The notes under the pieces were generated by a model. That model did not search any database. It was not told the DNA's origin and saw only the letters and a program-made list of their open reading frames with translations. 64,000 nt of DNA from Coniella vitis (taxonomy: Eukaryota; Ascomycota; Sordariomycetes; Diaporthales; Schizoparmaceae): assembly GCA_011317545.1 (NCBI GenBank), contig WUJK01000002.1, positions 62,001-126,000 of the forward strand, in the 5' to 3' direction. Positions 46,521-58,231 of this stretch are shown here, piece by piece (positions within the stretch are counted from its first letter, which is position 1; each line of letters starts with the position of its first letter). The position numbers were made by a program, and so were the translations under genes.

Positions 46521-47179
46521 TGCTCACTTTGTTCAGCATCGGCAATCGTCAATGTCCCGTGCTGTATAAAGCTGCCGATAAGCAGGAAACCATCTATAAG
46601 AATAGTACTTGATGAATGATATCGAAGGGTCGAAGCATGTCTTCGTCAAGGGATGATTTAGCATTCCGCATTATCTGTCTACCACGCTGGCAGTACAAGG
46701 GAATATTTATGACAAAAGGCGGGATAAGCACGCGATAACGGATGATATCGCACAAATTCGTTAAAATAACCGATCAAATTGATTAAATGGATATAGGCAG
46801 TACATAGTTTGGGACTTATTAAGTAGTTAGAATAACACCCGAGCTTCCTAGCATTCTTGGAACGATTATATTCGGATCAGTGCCGTGTATCACCTTCGCA
46901 TCTTACTTGACCATATATGTACATATACTCTTCATAAGGAAGTCTCTTGCGTATTAACTCCTAATCTGACTCAAATGTAACTCTGGTAACCATCATGGCT
47001 GACTAGTTCTTCCTGGACCTGGCATATTTCATTGCTTTACACCACTCCTAGAGCTTTTGACTATCACCCTTACATATAAGTATTGACGTGCACGAATGTA
47101 TAGTTATAGCTAGTAGAAGATTATGCTCCAGATGGTTTGGAGCATCAGATACTCCGTCGTGTAGGTGTGCATGATTTGT
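46521..47179. other. Intergenic, no gene seen
   Basis: Promoter side of the 274-aa gene and 3' side of the APH relic. AT-rich but not RIP-like. No conserved frame recognised. Confidence 0.45.
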
Positions 47180-47860
47180 TCAAATATTTCCAGACAGTCT
47201 GGTTTGAGGCAGCCAACAATAGTGGCATTGCAGAGAGTTCTCCCAGTCGATGATGCTGACTTTCATTTCACCGACACCATCATCCGTCGTGCCAGACCTG
47301 CTTACCAGAACGTTCTTCGGTTGCGGGTCTCCGTGTGTGAAAAAGACACAGTCATTTCAGAGTGTCTGATGGGTTTTCGCAGAAGCGTGATGTACTATGT
47401 ATGTTATAGTTCGGATGACTGTAAGTTGTGTATGATACCCTCATTCAGATCCTCCTTCGTATCGAAAGGACCATAGGTTTCTGGGCTTTCTTCCCTAGTC
47501 CAGAATGCACCGTTGGACAAGGGTTTTTTCCGTTAAGGCCCCTGAAATGGCTGGGGTTTTGGATCTTACGAATGTTTCCGAGGGCATCCTGGATTTGCTT
47601 GCCCACATCGAGTTTCTCCACATATGTCAAAGGTTTCGTCATCATTTCAAGCTGTTCTCCTCCTACGTACTCAGTGACAAGGAAGAGGCAATTCGTCTCC
47701 GGCTCAGCCAAACCTTGGGCATAGGTACGTCGCTGTTTTCCGATAGACATTTTGTTCTCAACCTGAAGAGGTGTCAAACGAAGGCCAAACCTAACTATAT
47801 ATTGCCGACTCCCAGACCCGTCGCAAATGCGCCGGGAGTACTTAAAAAGATTTGAATATA
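47180..47860 (-). pseudogene. APH-family phosphotransferase relic
   Basis: Minus strand. Residues FLVTEYVGGEQLEMM near 47680 match the hinge region of fungal APH/choline-kinase-like proteins; then KLDVGKQIQDALGNIRKI; then, in another frame, FTHGDPQPKNVLV (the HGDxxxxN catalytic loop) near 47330 and VSIIDWENS (metal-binding Asp) near 47250. At least one frameshift lies near 47340-47360, stops lie near 47400, and no N-terminal lobe with ATP-binding Lys is evident before 47860. Related proteins phosphorylate small molecules; the substrate is unknown. Divergent from the kinase at 48076. Confidence 0.65.
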
Positions 47861-48075
47861 TATATGTGCTTCTAAAATAATCTACGGGGCAGAACAGTTC
47901 TCAGGGCTAATCAAATTAGGAAGGTGGGGAGGGATGCGCACGGACATTGCACAACCTCTATTTGAAACGCAAGGGTTAAGGTTCACTCCGTATCCTCCCG
48001 TCCCTCCCAGTTCTCGCTGTGAAATCGCCGTTTTCCCACTTAACACAAGATCACAAGGCACTCCATTCTCAAGCC

Positions 48076-49189
48076 ATGTCACCACCAATCTCCCTTGGAC
48101 AAGTTCTTCGCGGGAGACTTGGGTTATACACCATATCGAAGAATATCAAAGATATCGTCTGGTTCGCAAGGTCTGTGACTTGGATTGCGTCAAGCAATGT
48201 GGCATACAGCTCAGAGATGGCAGAAATCATCACAATGAGCTTGTCATCGTGAAGAGCGTCAGCGGTCATCCACGTGTCGAGAACGAGCGGGACGTCCTTC
48301 AGCGCTTCCAGAGTCGTAGTCCCTACATACGTCCCCTGATTGATGAAATACAAGACCCAGCCGAGTCGACAACCATTGTGCTGAAGCATCTTGAAGCGGA
48401 CCTCTTGGAGGCGTCAGTTCAGAAACCGTTGAATCGAAAAGAGATCAAGTACGTCTCGAGACGAATACTTGAGGCTCTGAGTGTTCTTCACGAGGATGGT
48501 TATGTCCACACAGGTGAGACCCTTGTGAGTAAAGCTTACGGCATTGCGCATTCCTAACTGACTTACTGGAGATGTCAAATCTGGCAATATATTTGTAAAT
48601 TATAGAGACGACCAGAGTGAGATTCGCTTCTCTGATGTCCAGCTGGGTGACTTCGGCGGCAGTTATCCTGAAAATAGCAAATGGGCAAAATCGGGCACGC
48701 CTATCGGAGCTCCAATCTGGAATAGCCCGGAGGCTCTCCTGGAGAATCCGTGGAATACAGCGACTGAAATCTGGTCTTTTGGCACCTTGGTAAGCTGCCA
48801 AACTCGCTTAAGCGTTCGAAATAAAAGCTAATTATACCTATCTTAAGCTTATAAGCTTGATATATGGTGGCGACTTCAATATATTTCGTCCTAAACAAGC
48901 TCGTTACGGCGATGAAGACTACGGCCTTGAAGTAGTGCAATTACAATTCCGCTACTTCGGCCCTTTTCCGTCCAAGATCCAAGAGATTGTGAATGACGAA
49001 ACCCTTACGTCCGTCCTATATCTCATGCACGTAATACCACCAGAAAAGATGACACCATTTCGAATGGTCACCGAACGGGAAGTTTCGAAGGAAGACAAGG
49101 AATTCATCTTGAAAATTATGCAAATGGACTGGCGTGATCGCCCGATAGCTACGGATCTACTTCAGGACAAATGGTTTGGCGTAGAGTGA
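48076..49189 (+). CDS. Small protein kinase, four exons, 317 aa
   Basis: Exons 48076-48170, 48215-48513, 48572-48789, 48848-49189 (954 bp); introns 44, 58, 58 bp, phases 2, 1, 0. Start chosen because it gives LGQVLRGRLGLYTIS before intron 1; an upstream in-frame ATG at 48019 exists. Landmarks: VIVK (Lys45, beta-3), ENERDVL (helix C Glu), HTDVKSGNI (catalytic loop Asp132, with Thr for the usual Arg), GDFGG (Asp158), IWNSPEALL and ATEIWSFG, ending in a standard C-lobe (RDRPIATDLLQDKWF). All core residues are present, so activity is plausible. No other domain, no signal. Fungal genomes hold many such compact kinases. Its 3' end lies 41 bp from the chromovirus LTR at 49230. Confidence 0.85.
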
Positions 49190-49229
49190 GATTTGCTCAT
49201 AAAAAGTTCAAGGTCAAGTAGAGACCATA

Positions 49230-49714
49230 TGTAATGATCCTTGCCTGAATCCCGGATTCTGGAAGTACCTATGAGTTGTATATTAGCAGGCGGGGAAGTA
49301 TTACCTTTAAGTCTTCGTACGTTATCGAGTAATATTAAGTATTATAAGTGATTAAGAGGGATTACCCTATTATATAAAATAATACTTAGATTTATAACTA
49401 AAGACTATAAGGAAAACTATCTAATAGCTAGGAAATCTATCGTCCTTATATCCTTCCGTTATTCTATATTAAATACCCTATTTAGCCCTAGATTATCTAG
49501 ATTATCTTACGATCTTAATAATCCGGCTCTACTAGATTATCTAATAATCTTAATAATCTATTCCTAATTAGTTCGTATAACCCTAACCCTAACTATATTA
49601 TCCTATATAACTTAGTTATATAAGAGATCCCTATCGGTCCGTTAAGGTTCCGATTTGCTAGTATATAATTACGCTAGCTTATTCCTATAACCTATATAAT
49701 CGTAGGTTATAATA
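49230..49714 (-). repeat. 3' LTR of the complete chromovirus
   Basis: TGTAATGATCC at the outer end. The outer 60 bp keep TG/CA; the remainder is fully mutated. TTATATAA at about 49616-49623 and CCCTAACCCTAA at about 49580-49591. Confidence 0.85.
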
Positions 49715-49729
49715 TTATCTCCCTTCTAT
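49715..49729 (-). other. Polypurine tract
   Basis: On the minus strand AGAAGGGAGATAA directly precedes the 3' LTR. It is found at the same place at 16620, 18476, 60211 and, on plus, before 39904. It confirms that the sense strand of these elements is opposite to that of the coiled-coil ORF. Confidence 0.65.
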
Positions 49730-49829
49730 TAATCTTTATCCCTAAAGATTTATAATATTTCTATAAGTAATCCTGCCTAATATTCTTACTTCGGATTATA
49801 CCTTCCTAATTCGTTATATCGTCGAGAAT

Positions 49830-50419
49830 TAATAAAAATCGTTCTCGAAAGATTTCGTCGGTTACTCCTAAAACCGTTAAGCGTAACCTTCTTCTTTAAT
49901 CTATTCTAGAGTATTATATAGAGATACCGACCTACTCTAACTATAAGGAACGGGGGCTTTCTTCTTATTAGATTTCCGCGATATATTCCGATTACTATAC
50001 TAAGTATATTTATTTAAATAAATCTCGCTACGATATACTAGGTCCTTCTCCGTCTAATATTTATATTATCTCTCGGTATTATTAGAAGATTAAGGATAAG
50101 ATAAAGGAATTAGACGAGGCTCGATATACTTTAGACGTATATATAGATCGCCTTTATAAGTAGAAAAAGATATAGAGAGAGAAGATAGTACGGGCTATTC
50201 GCCGGGGCCTAGATTCTATAGAGGAGTTGGATCATATAAAGCGTAAGGAGGCTAAAAAGGAGGCGGTAGTTTCGGTGCCGGCGGGTCCTTTACCTAAAGC
50301 GTTTCCTAATTCGCTAATATAGGAGTTTAATACTATAGATTAGTCTACCGTAGATTTTAGTAGGTTATTAGATTTAGTTAACGCTTTTAATAAAGGGGGT
50401 TTATCTAATCGTTAGTAAG
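49830..50419 (+). pseudogene. Opposite-strand coiled-coil ORF, third copy
   Basis: Frame of about 195 codons with Trp/Gln stops: a charged coiled-coil block (KIKDKIKELDEARYTLDVYI, 50080-50150), then RGLDSIEELDH and KRKEAKKEAV, ending VDFSRLLDLVNAFNKGG. The C-terminal end differs from that of the copies at 18590 and 60330 and resembles that of the copy at 16750. Confidence 0.55.
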
Positions 50420-53400
50420 TTTTCTAATTCTATCTATTATTAAGTTATTCGTTAATTTTAGTATTCTTTAATTAGATCTTTATAGATATTCTTTAGGGGT
50501 TCCTAAGTATTTTCTAAATTATTATATCCTTTCTATTTAATAAGGTATTATTTTCCGCGTTTATATTTACGTAAATTAAGGATTTATTTAACTTCGTATT
50601 ATACTTATTCTAGTTCGATAATATCTATATTATATAAGAGTTCTACGTCTACTAGTGCTAGTTCTAGAAGTAAAATATAGAAGATTAGATATAAACGTAT
50701 ATATAGGATTTCGAGTTTATAGTTAACTAGGGAAACTTATTATATAATTTTATAGGGTCCGAGTTTCTTATAATCGAGTTTATCGCTAGGTTTAATAGTT
50801 TTAATATTTTTATAGTTAAGGTAGACTTTATCTCCTTTCTATAGGATTAGTCCCTTAATCCTTTTCTAATTAGCGTATTTCGTTATTTATTCTTTAACGT
50901 CCTAAAGTATATATCGAGTATCTTCGTATAATTACTTAATTCTTCTAGCGTATTAGTCTGCCGTTTCTGCGTTTCTACCTAATAGTATTTCGTAATATAC
51001 CGTAGGGTTACGCCTATAGAGTAGGAAGAATAGTGATTTTCCTATACTTATTATATCTACGCTATTATAAGCGAATTATACCGTAGGTAAAAGTTCGACC
51101 TAATTATCTTATTCGTAGTTAATATAATATCGTAGGTATTATTCTATAATCTAGTTAGTATATTCTATTTATCCGTCTATCTAAGGATAGAATACTATAG
51201 ATATACGTTATATCGTTCCGAGGTATTTAGTAAGTAAGATCTAGAATTTTAATACGAAGTTTCTATCTCTATCTAATATAATTTCCTAAGGTATTCCGTA
51301 GTTAGCGATAATAATATAGAGGAATATATATACGAGTTCTTCTACGGTATTACTTTCTTTATATAATAGGAAGTATATATACTTGCTTAGTCTATAAACT
51401 ACTATTAAGATATTATTATACTATACCTAAGTTAAGAGTTTTCGTAAAAGGGGTAACTTAGTAATAAAGTCTAGACTAATAGATAACTAAATAATCGTAG
51501 GTATTAGTAGAGGTTATAATAGTTTATAAGGTTTATATTATTCTATCTTATTCCGTTTATATATATTATAGTTATTAATAATATCCGTAATATATTTCTT
51601 AAGGTTCGGTGGGTTCTAATAGCGTTAGATCCTTTTATAGGTTACTCTAATTCCTTAGTATCTATATACTAATACGCTATAAATACTTCTAATATAATCT
51701 TTTTATTCTAATATTATTATACTATCGAGGTTAGGTATTTCTCCGTCGATATATAATATTATATTAAGTTCCTTAGTAATAGATAGTATAATAAGGTTAT
51801 TATCCGAATCTTCCCTAAAGATTACTATAATATCTTAGTCTTTACTATTACTATCCTTATAGTTTAACCGTCTACTAAGAGCATCTGCTTATTTATTTTC
51901 TTTACCTTTACAGTAGATAATCTTAAAGTCGAATTCTAATAGAAATTCGTACTATTTAACTTATCGTTTATTAAGCTGCTTTATTAAGGTAAATACCTAA
52001 AGATTCTTATAATCCGTATATATAAGAATTTATTATTTTACGCCGATAAGGTAATATCGCTATTCCCTAAAGGCTTCTACTATTACTATAAGTTCTTAAT
52101 CGGGCGTTCTATAATTAAGTTCTAATCTATTTAACTTCTTATTAAAGTTACTAATTATCCGTAATTATCCTTTATCGTTTTATTATCCGAGTTATCTACC
52201 GGGTATATAATCTAATATATTTATCTCGATCTCGAAAACTTTATCTTAGTCTACTTCGACTAGGATTAGTTCTAATATAACGGCGTCCTTAATTATACTA
52301 AAGGCTTTCTATACCTATTCGTTCTAGTTAAAGGTAATATCCTTTTTCGTAAATTCCGTAAATAGTACTATAATACTATTATAGTTCTTAATAAATTATC
52401 GGTAGAAGTTAGTATAGCCTAAAAAGGCTCTAATATTCTTAACGTTCTAAGGTATAAGCTAATCCCTAACTACTTATACTTTATCTTTCTATATTCGTAT
52501 ATACCCTAGTATAATAGTATATCTAAGGTAATTAACTTCTTAAGTATTCTAGTTATATTTAGTAGGTTCTACTAAAATCTTATTATTTTAGAGGATTTAT
52601 AGGATTATCGTAATATACTTCTAATATTCTTCGAATATCTTTAAGTAAATAAGGATATCGTTTAAGTAGGCGATTATAAAATAGTCGAGGTATTTATATA
52701 AGATAAAGTTTATTATTTCCTAAAATAATATAGGGGCGTTAGTAAATCCGAATAGTATAATAAGATATTCGAAATATTAGTAATATATTCTAAACGCTAT
52801 TTTCTATTCTTCTCCGGGTTTAATACGAATATATATATATCCTTCTTTAAGGTCGAGAGCTATAAACTATTAGGCTCCTCTAAGTTTATCTCTAAGTTCT
52901 TTAAAGAGAGGTAAGGGGTACCGATTCTTAATTATAATATCGTTAAGTTGCCGATAGTTAACGTATAATCGTAGCTTACCGTTTTTTTTTAGTATAAATA
53001 GGATTAAGTATCCTACTAGTAAATATAAGGGTCTAATATAGCTTTTCTTAAAGTTTTCGTTAATATATTCTCTAAGTACTTTAAGTTTATCCTTATCTAA
53101 TCCGTAGATAGGAAAGAACTTTAGTTATTCTCCTTCTTTAAGTAGGATCTCGTAGTTATATAGGCTATACTCTAATAGGCCGTTATCGAATTTTCTTTAA
53201 AATAGTTTTATAAACTTCCGATACTCTTTTAGTATACCGGAGAGGTCTCTAAACGTATCTTTATCTTATATAGTTACTATTATAAGGAGATATCGTTATA
53301 TATACTTAGTTCCTTCTTAAACTTATCGCGATAATATATCCTACTATCTATAGAATCCTATTATATCGTATCCTAATCTACTATATCCCTTATTTCTTTA

Positions 53401-56298
53401 GGTACTAATTATTACTAGATCCTTCTCTATAAGCTATCGAGGTTTATTATATCCTAGGGTAGCTATTATCTTAGCTCTTCTCGATTTAGAGGTATATATA
53501 AATTCGTTTAAGCCCTTATTATCTAGGTATCGCTTAATAACTAAATCCGATCCTATACCTTTAATTATAACCGTTTCTCGGGTATCCGCTTTATCCTATA
53601 AAATATAGCTATTAGTCTAATCGATTCGAGGATTTTCCTTTCTTAACTATAGTATACCTAAAATTAGCTTATATTATACGGTATCTATAATATCGAAGTT
53701 TATTAGTATTATATATCCGTAGATTCTAATTAGTAATTAATTAGATTCTATATCGATAATACCTTAGCTATAAGTAATATCTATACCTTCTACGGTATTA
53801 AGTTTATAGGGTTCTATTTTCTTTTTCTAAGGTATCCGTTCTCTATTAATAACGCTTAGGGATATAAAGTTTCCTTATACTTTATTATCTAGGAGTATTA
53901 TATAGTATTTACTATTAATTCGTACTACGATTTTTAAATATTTATATATCGAGCTATCTATTATATAGAGGGATTTTACCGTAAGTCCTAATCGCTTATT
54001 ATCCCTTATAAGCGATCCTTACCTTTTAGGTTTTACTATTCTTACTATACTCTAAGGGCTGCTATCTATACTAGGTTCTTAGCTTATTATATTCCGTATT
54101 ATATACGTATTACAGCCTATCGCTATAAGCGCGTTTAGTTTTCTTCTTCTATATAAGGAGTCTATACTCCGGGCTAATTATCTTTAAGGTTATAATAGGT
54201 ATACGCTTTATCCGCTAAGCATTTTATATAATTAGCGCGCTTATAGAAGCTATAGTACGTAGGTTCTATATATACGGGCTTTATAAGCTTTTCCCTTTAT
54301 TTTTATTTACGTATTCTATACTAATCGAGCGCTTTTTCTTACGCGTAAGGTATATATTAGGGTATTATATATTAATACTATTTTACTTATCGCGTGGTAT
54401 ACTTGTAGGGAGTATTATATATAAGGCTAATGCTAGCGTAGTTTCTCCTTATTCCGAATACTTTATAATAATCGCTATTATCGTCGTTATAAGCGATAAT
54501 ACTATACCCTATTTCGCGCATAGGGAACTATTTATTAGTTACCTTATATTTAAAGTATTATCTATAATTATATATAATATAGGTAAACTATATAATCTAA
54601 TAGTACTTTTTATAGAGATAATTAATTCGTACGTCTTCCTATATAAGGGGAGTTTCGTCTTAATAGGTTATTATCCTAAATAATTCTCTAAGTATAATAT
54701 TATAAATAAGGTAATATATATCTCCTTTATCGATATCTTCGTCCGTAGAGCTTTCTAATTCTAAGCTTATTTCTTCGTTAATAGTTTAGGTATTAATACT
54801 CTAACCGATACTAAGTATTTCCTATTATTCCGTAATTCCTATAATATTACTTTATAAAATATCTATTTCGTTAGGTAGTTTATACCCTTTTATATTACGC
54901 TAATAGGGGTATTCCCTAATAAGCTAGGCTTATTATTCTATTACTAGTCTTTTAAATAGACCGTTATCCGCTAAGAGAGGCGTTCTCTAGGTAATTATAA
55001 TTTGCCGTTCCTTATAAGGTTTCTAAGGGAATTATCCTAAGCCTTACTTTACCGAGAGGTGCGTTATATAATTATCCTTATAATAGAAGGTCTAGTTAAG
55101 GAGTCTATAATCGGAGTTATCCGATACTTACTCTAGAAGCTAGTTTTAGCTAGGAGTAGAGTCTATAGTTTCGCGTATTATAATATTAGCTTATCGTCCT
55201 TCGGAGACTTTCTTAAATTCTCTAGGTTTCTTAGGTTATCGGTACTCTTATATAAAGTAGCCTATTTTACTATAGTTAAAGTATTCCTTATTTATAAGTT
55301 TACGCTAAGCTATATCGAGCTCTATAGGTCCTATATATATAATACTGCTAATTACTATACCTTATTACTAGAAGCTATAGTTAGTTATCTATTAAATCCG
55401 CCGTCTTATATTAGTATAATTCCTCTATATAGTATAGCTTCCTCCTTTCTTACTTTTCTCTATACGTCTTTTATAAAGACGGTTATCGATATAGATAGTA
55501 TTATTACTAAATATCGTAAAGTCTTTAGGCTAATCCTGCTTAGAGATTTCGTCCTTAGCCTTATCCTTAAGTCCTTTATAATAGTATTCTATAAGGTTCT
55601 TATTTTCCTAAGGGAGGCGTATTAAGAGTTACTTAAAGCGGACTATATAGGCTAAGGCAGATTTATTCTACTTAAGTTTTATAAGTTATTACGCTATAGT
55701 TTATTCTTTATTAGGATCGCTAAATATTTCCTTAAGAATATATTCGAATCCTACGAATAAATCGAATATATTCTTAGTAATCGGCTTACGTTAATCGAGA
55801 TTATCTAGGTATTTAATATAGTTACGAAGTAAGGGTTTATATTAAATAAGCGTATCCTTTTCGAGTTATATACCGGCTAGGATAACTTTATCGGGTTTAA
55901 TAGTAAATTAAGCTACGTTATATAGGAAGTATACCTTATAATAGGTAAGGAACCCTTAAAGCGTCTTTTAGTTACCGTTATATATAATAGGTTTATCTAT
56001 CTTATAACCGTTACCGGTATTTTAAATAATAGGCGTTAGGGGCGTAGCGGCTATAGCTTAGTATTATTCGAGCTATTAGGCCTATTTACGGATAGTACGA
56101 TTCTACTGCTCCTAATCCTACTAGAGTATAGCGAAATATTAGGTAAGTTCGATTAATTAGCGTATTATATCTTCCTAAGTTATAACCTAGTAACGTTCTT
56201 CTCCTAAGGTAAACGGGGTAGGAGTTTAAGGAGCTATTACTATACTTAATATTGCCTAAAAGGTATATATAGACCGTCCTAAATAAGAGTTATGAAAA

Positions 56299-56783
56299 TA
56301 TAATAATCCTTACCTAAATCCCGGATTCTGGAAGTACCTATAAGTTGTATATTAGCAGGCGGGGAATTATTATCTTTAAATCTTCGTACGTTATCGAGCA
56401 ATATTAAGTATTATAAGTAATTAAGAGGGATTACCCTATTATATAAAATAATACTTAGATTTATAACTAAATATTATAAGGAAAACTATCTAATAGCTAG
56501 AAAATCTATCGTCCTTATATCCTTCCGTTATTCTATATTGAATACCCTATTTAGCCCTGGATTATCTGGATTATCTTGCGATCTTAATGATCCGGCTCTG
56601 CTGGATTATCTAATAATCTTAATAATCTATTCCTGATTAGTTCGTATAACCCTAACCCTGACTATATTATCCTGTGTGACTTAGTTATATAAGAGATCCC
56701 CATCGGTCCGTTAAGGTTCCGATTTGCTGGCATATAGTTGCGCTGGCCTGTTCCTGTGACCTGCATGATCGTGGGTTATAACA
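56299..56783 (-). repeat. 5' LTR of the complete chromovirus
   Basis: Ends TATAACA beside unique DNA. From about 56560 to the outer end TG and CA are common again (GCTGGCCTGTTCCTGTGACC), while the inner half is fully mutated. Confidence 0.85.
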
Positions 56784-57239
56784 CTATAGGAATATATAAA
56801 GTGGCGAACAGTTATAAAGGCCCGTAAAGGGGTCGGAGCAGAATAACGATCGTCGTGGAATACGTAACTGCATATTGATTACCAGGCATAGAGGTCGATA
56901 GAACCATGCATTTAGGATATATCGATATATACTTGTTAAGACTTCAGCGAAGTTGTAGATGTGAAGGGCTTGTGCAGGACATTGCACCTTTGCCAAGTTC
57001 ATAGCCTACAAGACCAGAGGGAATGTTAAATTGAGTATGATTGATTACCACTGGAACTTGCAACTATATGTACTGGAGAAAGAATAGTTAGTAAAGGTGT
57101 AATCAACCACGTCCCATTGGGTTACATCGGCTAGGAAGTTGATATTATGCCTGGAAAAGTAAATAGTTCAAAGTTTATTAACAATATTGCTCTTTCCCCA
57201 GAAACTTTCGATTAATTATACCAAATTAAATCCTGTTCG
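56784..57239. other. Intergenic, no gene seen
   Basis: Normal composition. A 72-codon minus-strand ORF at 56784-57002 shows no family features. Confidence 0.4.
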
Positions 57240-58033
57240 AATCCTATGATACTTGCACTGCTTACTTTAATGGAAGTTGACGTTAAACCTGTTAATATCG
57301 AGGTTGCTCCTAACGATAATAGGGATAATAGCGAGGAAGGCGGGAACATGAAAGCGATTAATAAAGTCTTCATTAGTGGCTTCATTATTACGAATGCTTG
57401 GATCTATGGTGAGATCGGATTCTAATCAACGGCACTGAAATTGCCGAATGCCCTTTGTCCCTACTGCGATCTAGCATCAATGCTATCCTACAAGATCCTT
57501 TCTTTATAGAAGGATTATTTCTTACGAAACTGGACCCTTATGAGAGGATAGTGGATGATTCATTGAAAGTAAATATGCTTGACGAAAGTCAATCTCTGGA
57601 ACAGCATCCAAGCACGGGGAAGTTTGGACGGCATATTCAAGCCAGAGCTACACAGCCAAGGTCAGAAGCAACTACTATCAGTGGCAAGAGCGATGCTCAG
57701 GAAGGACAAGATTGTTCATCCTGTACGAAGTTACGAACAGATACGTTAAGCATATCATCGTCCTCTAAGGTGCAGCATGAATGGAAGCTGACAACAATTT
57801 TTTTAGAATCCAATAGCCTAGACTCAGCAACAGAAAAGCTCTTATGGAACGTAATCCTTGAGGCGTTCCGGGAATGCGCTGTTATCTCAATGGATTATAG
57901 GTTGGAAACAATTACTGAATTCGACTGTATTGTTGTCCTTCGCGAGGGTGAAATAACCGAGTATGAGGATCCCCAAATATTGATCGAACGCCGGTTTACG
58001 GTCAACCCTGGTTCCTTTGGATATAACTACTAA
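57240..58033 (+). pseudogene. ABC-transporter (ABCC-like) C-terminal fragment
   Basis: The frame at 57455-58033 holds the second nucleotide-binding domain in decayed form: ILQDPFFIEGLFLTKLDPYE (Q-loop region), LDSATEKLLWNVI (D-loop after a degenerate Walker B, FLESNS for LDEATSS), RLETITEFDCIVVLREGEI (after the H-loop, whose His is lost: MDYRL). The LSGGQ signature is not found; its place is taken by a Ser/Gln-rich stretch. Upstream, MILALLTLMEVD near 57250 may be the rest of the Walker A helix, without a P-loop. No membrane domains. A relic, not a transporter. Confidence 0.65.
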
Positions 58034-58231
58034 GAAACCTAATGCCTTTATTCTACTTGCTGATGCAGAGAAATGTATATCGGAATACTCTCGCCAAAGA
58101 CATATTTAGCTAGGCCTCTGGTCCGTATATATCGAGATCCTTTCAGTACTTTCAAGCCCCCATTAAACGTGTAACCAGAATCTTTGCTTCGCCCACTGCC
58201 CACTTCCTACGGCCTATAATCTGTATTTTAC

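Larger units (their letters stand above)
49230..56783 (-). mobile_element. Complete chromovirus, 7.55 kb, TSD CCATA/CTATA
   Basis: Two 485-bp LTRs (49230-49714, 56299-56783) with the same cassette, flanked by CCATA (49225-49229) and CTATA (56784-56788). Minus-strand order: gag about 56250-54700, protease about 54000-53700, RT about 53180-52500, RNase H about 52270-51860, integrase about 51740-50800, chromodomain about 50650-50500, opposite-strand ORF, purine tract. It contains no tRNA-like sequence. RIP stops throughout; non-autonomous. Confidence 0.88.

Noticed and set aside
47165..47855. Plus-strand ORFs at 47165-47476, 47428-47724 and 47505-47855
   Set aside because: Antisense to the APH relic, whose minus-strand frames show family motifs.
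57100..58033. Functional ABC transporter
   Set aside because: No membrane segments, no Walker A, no LSGGQ and a lost H-loop His.
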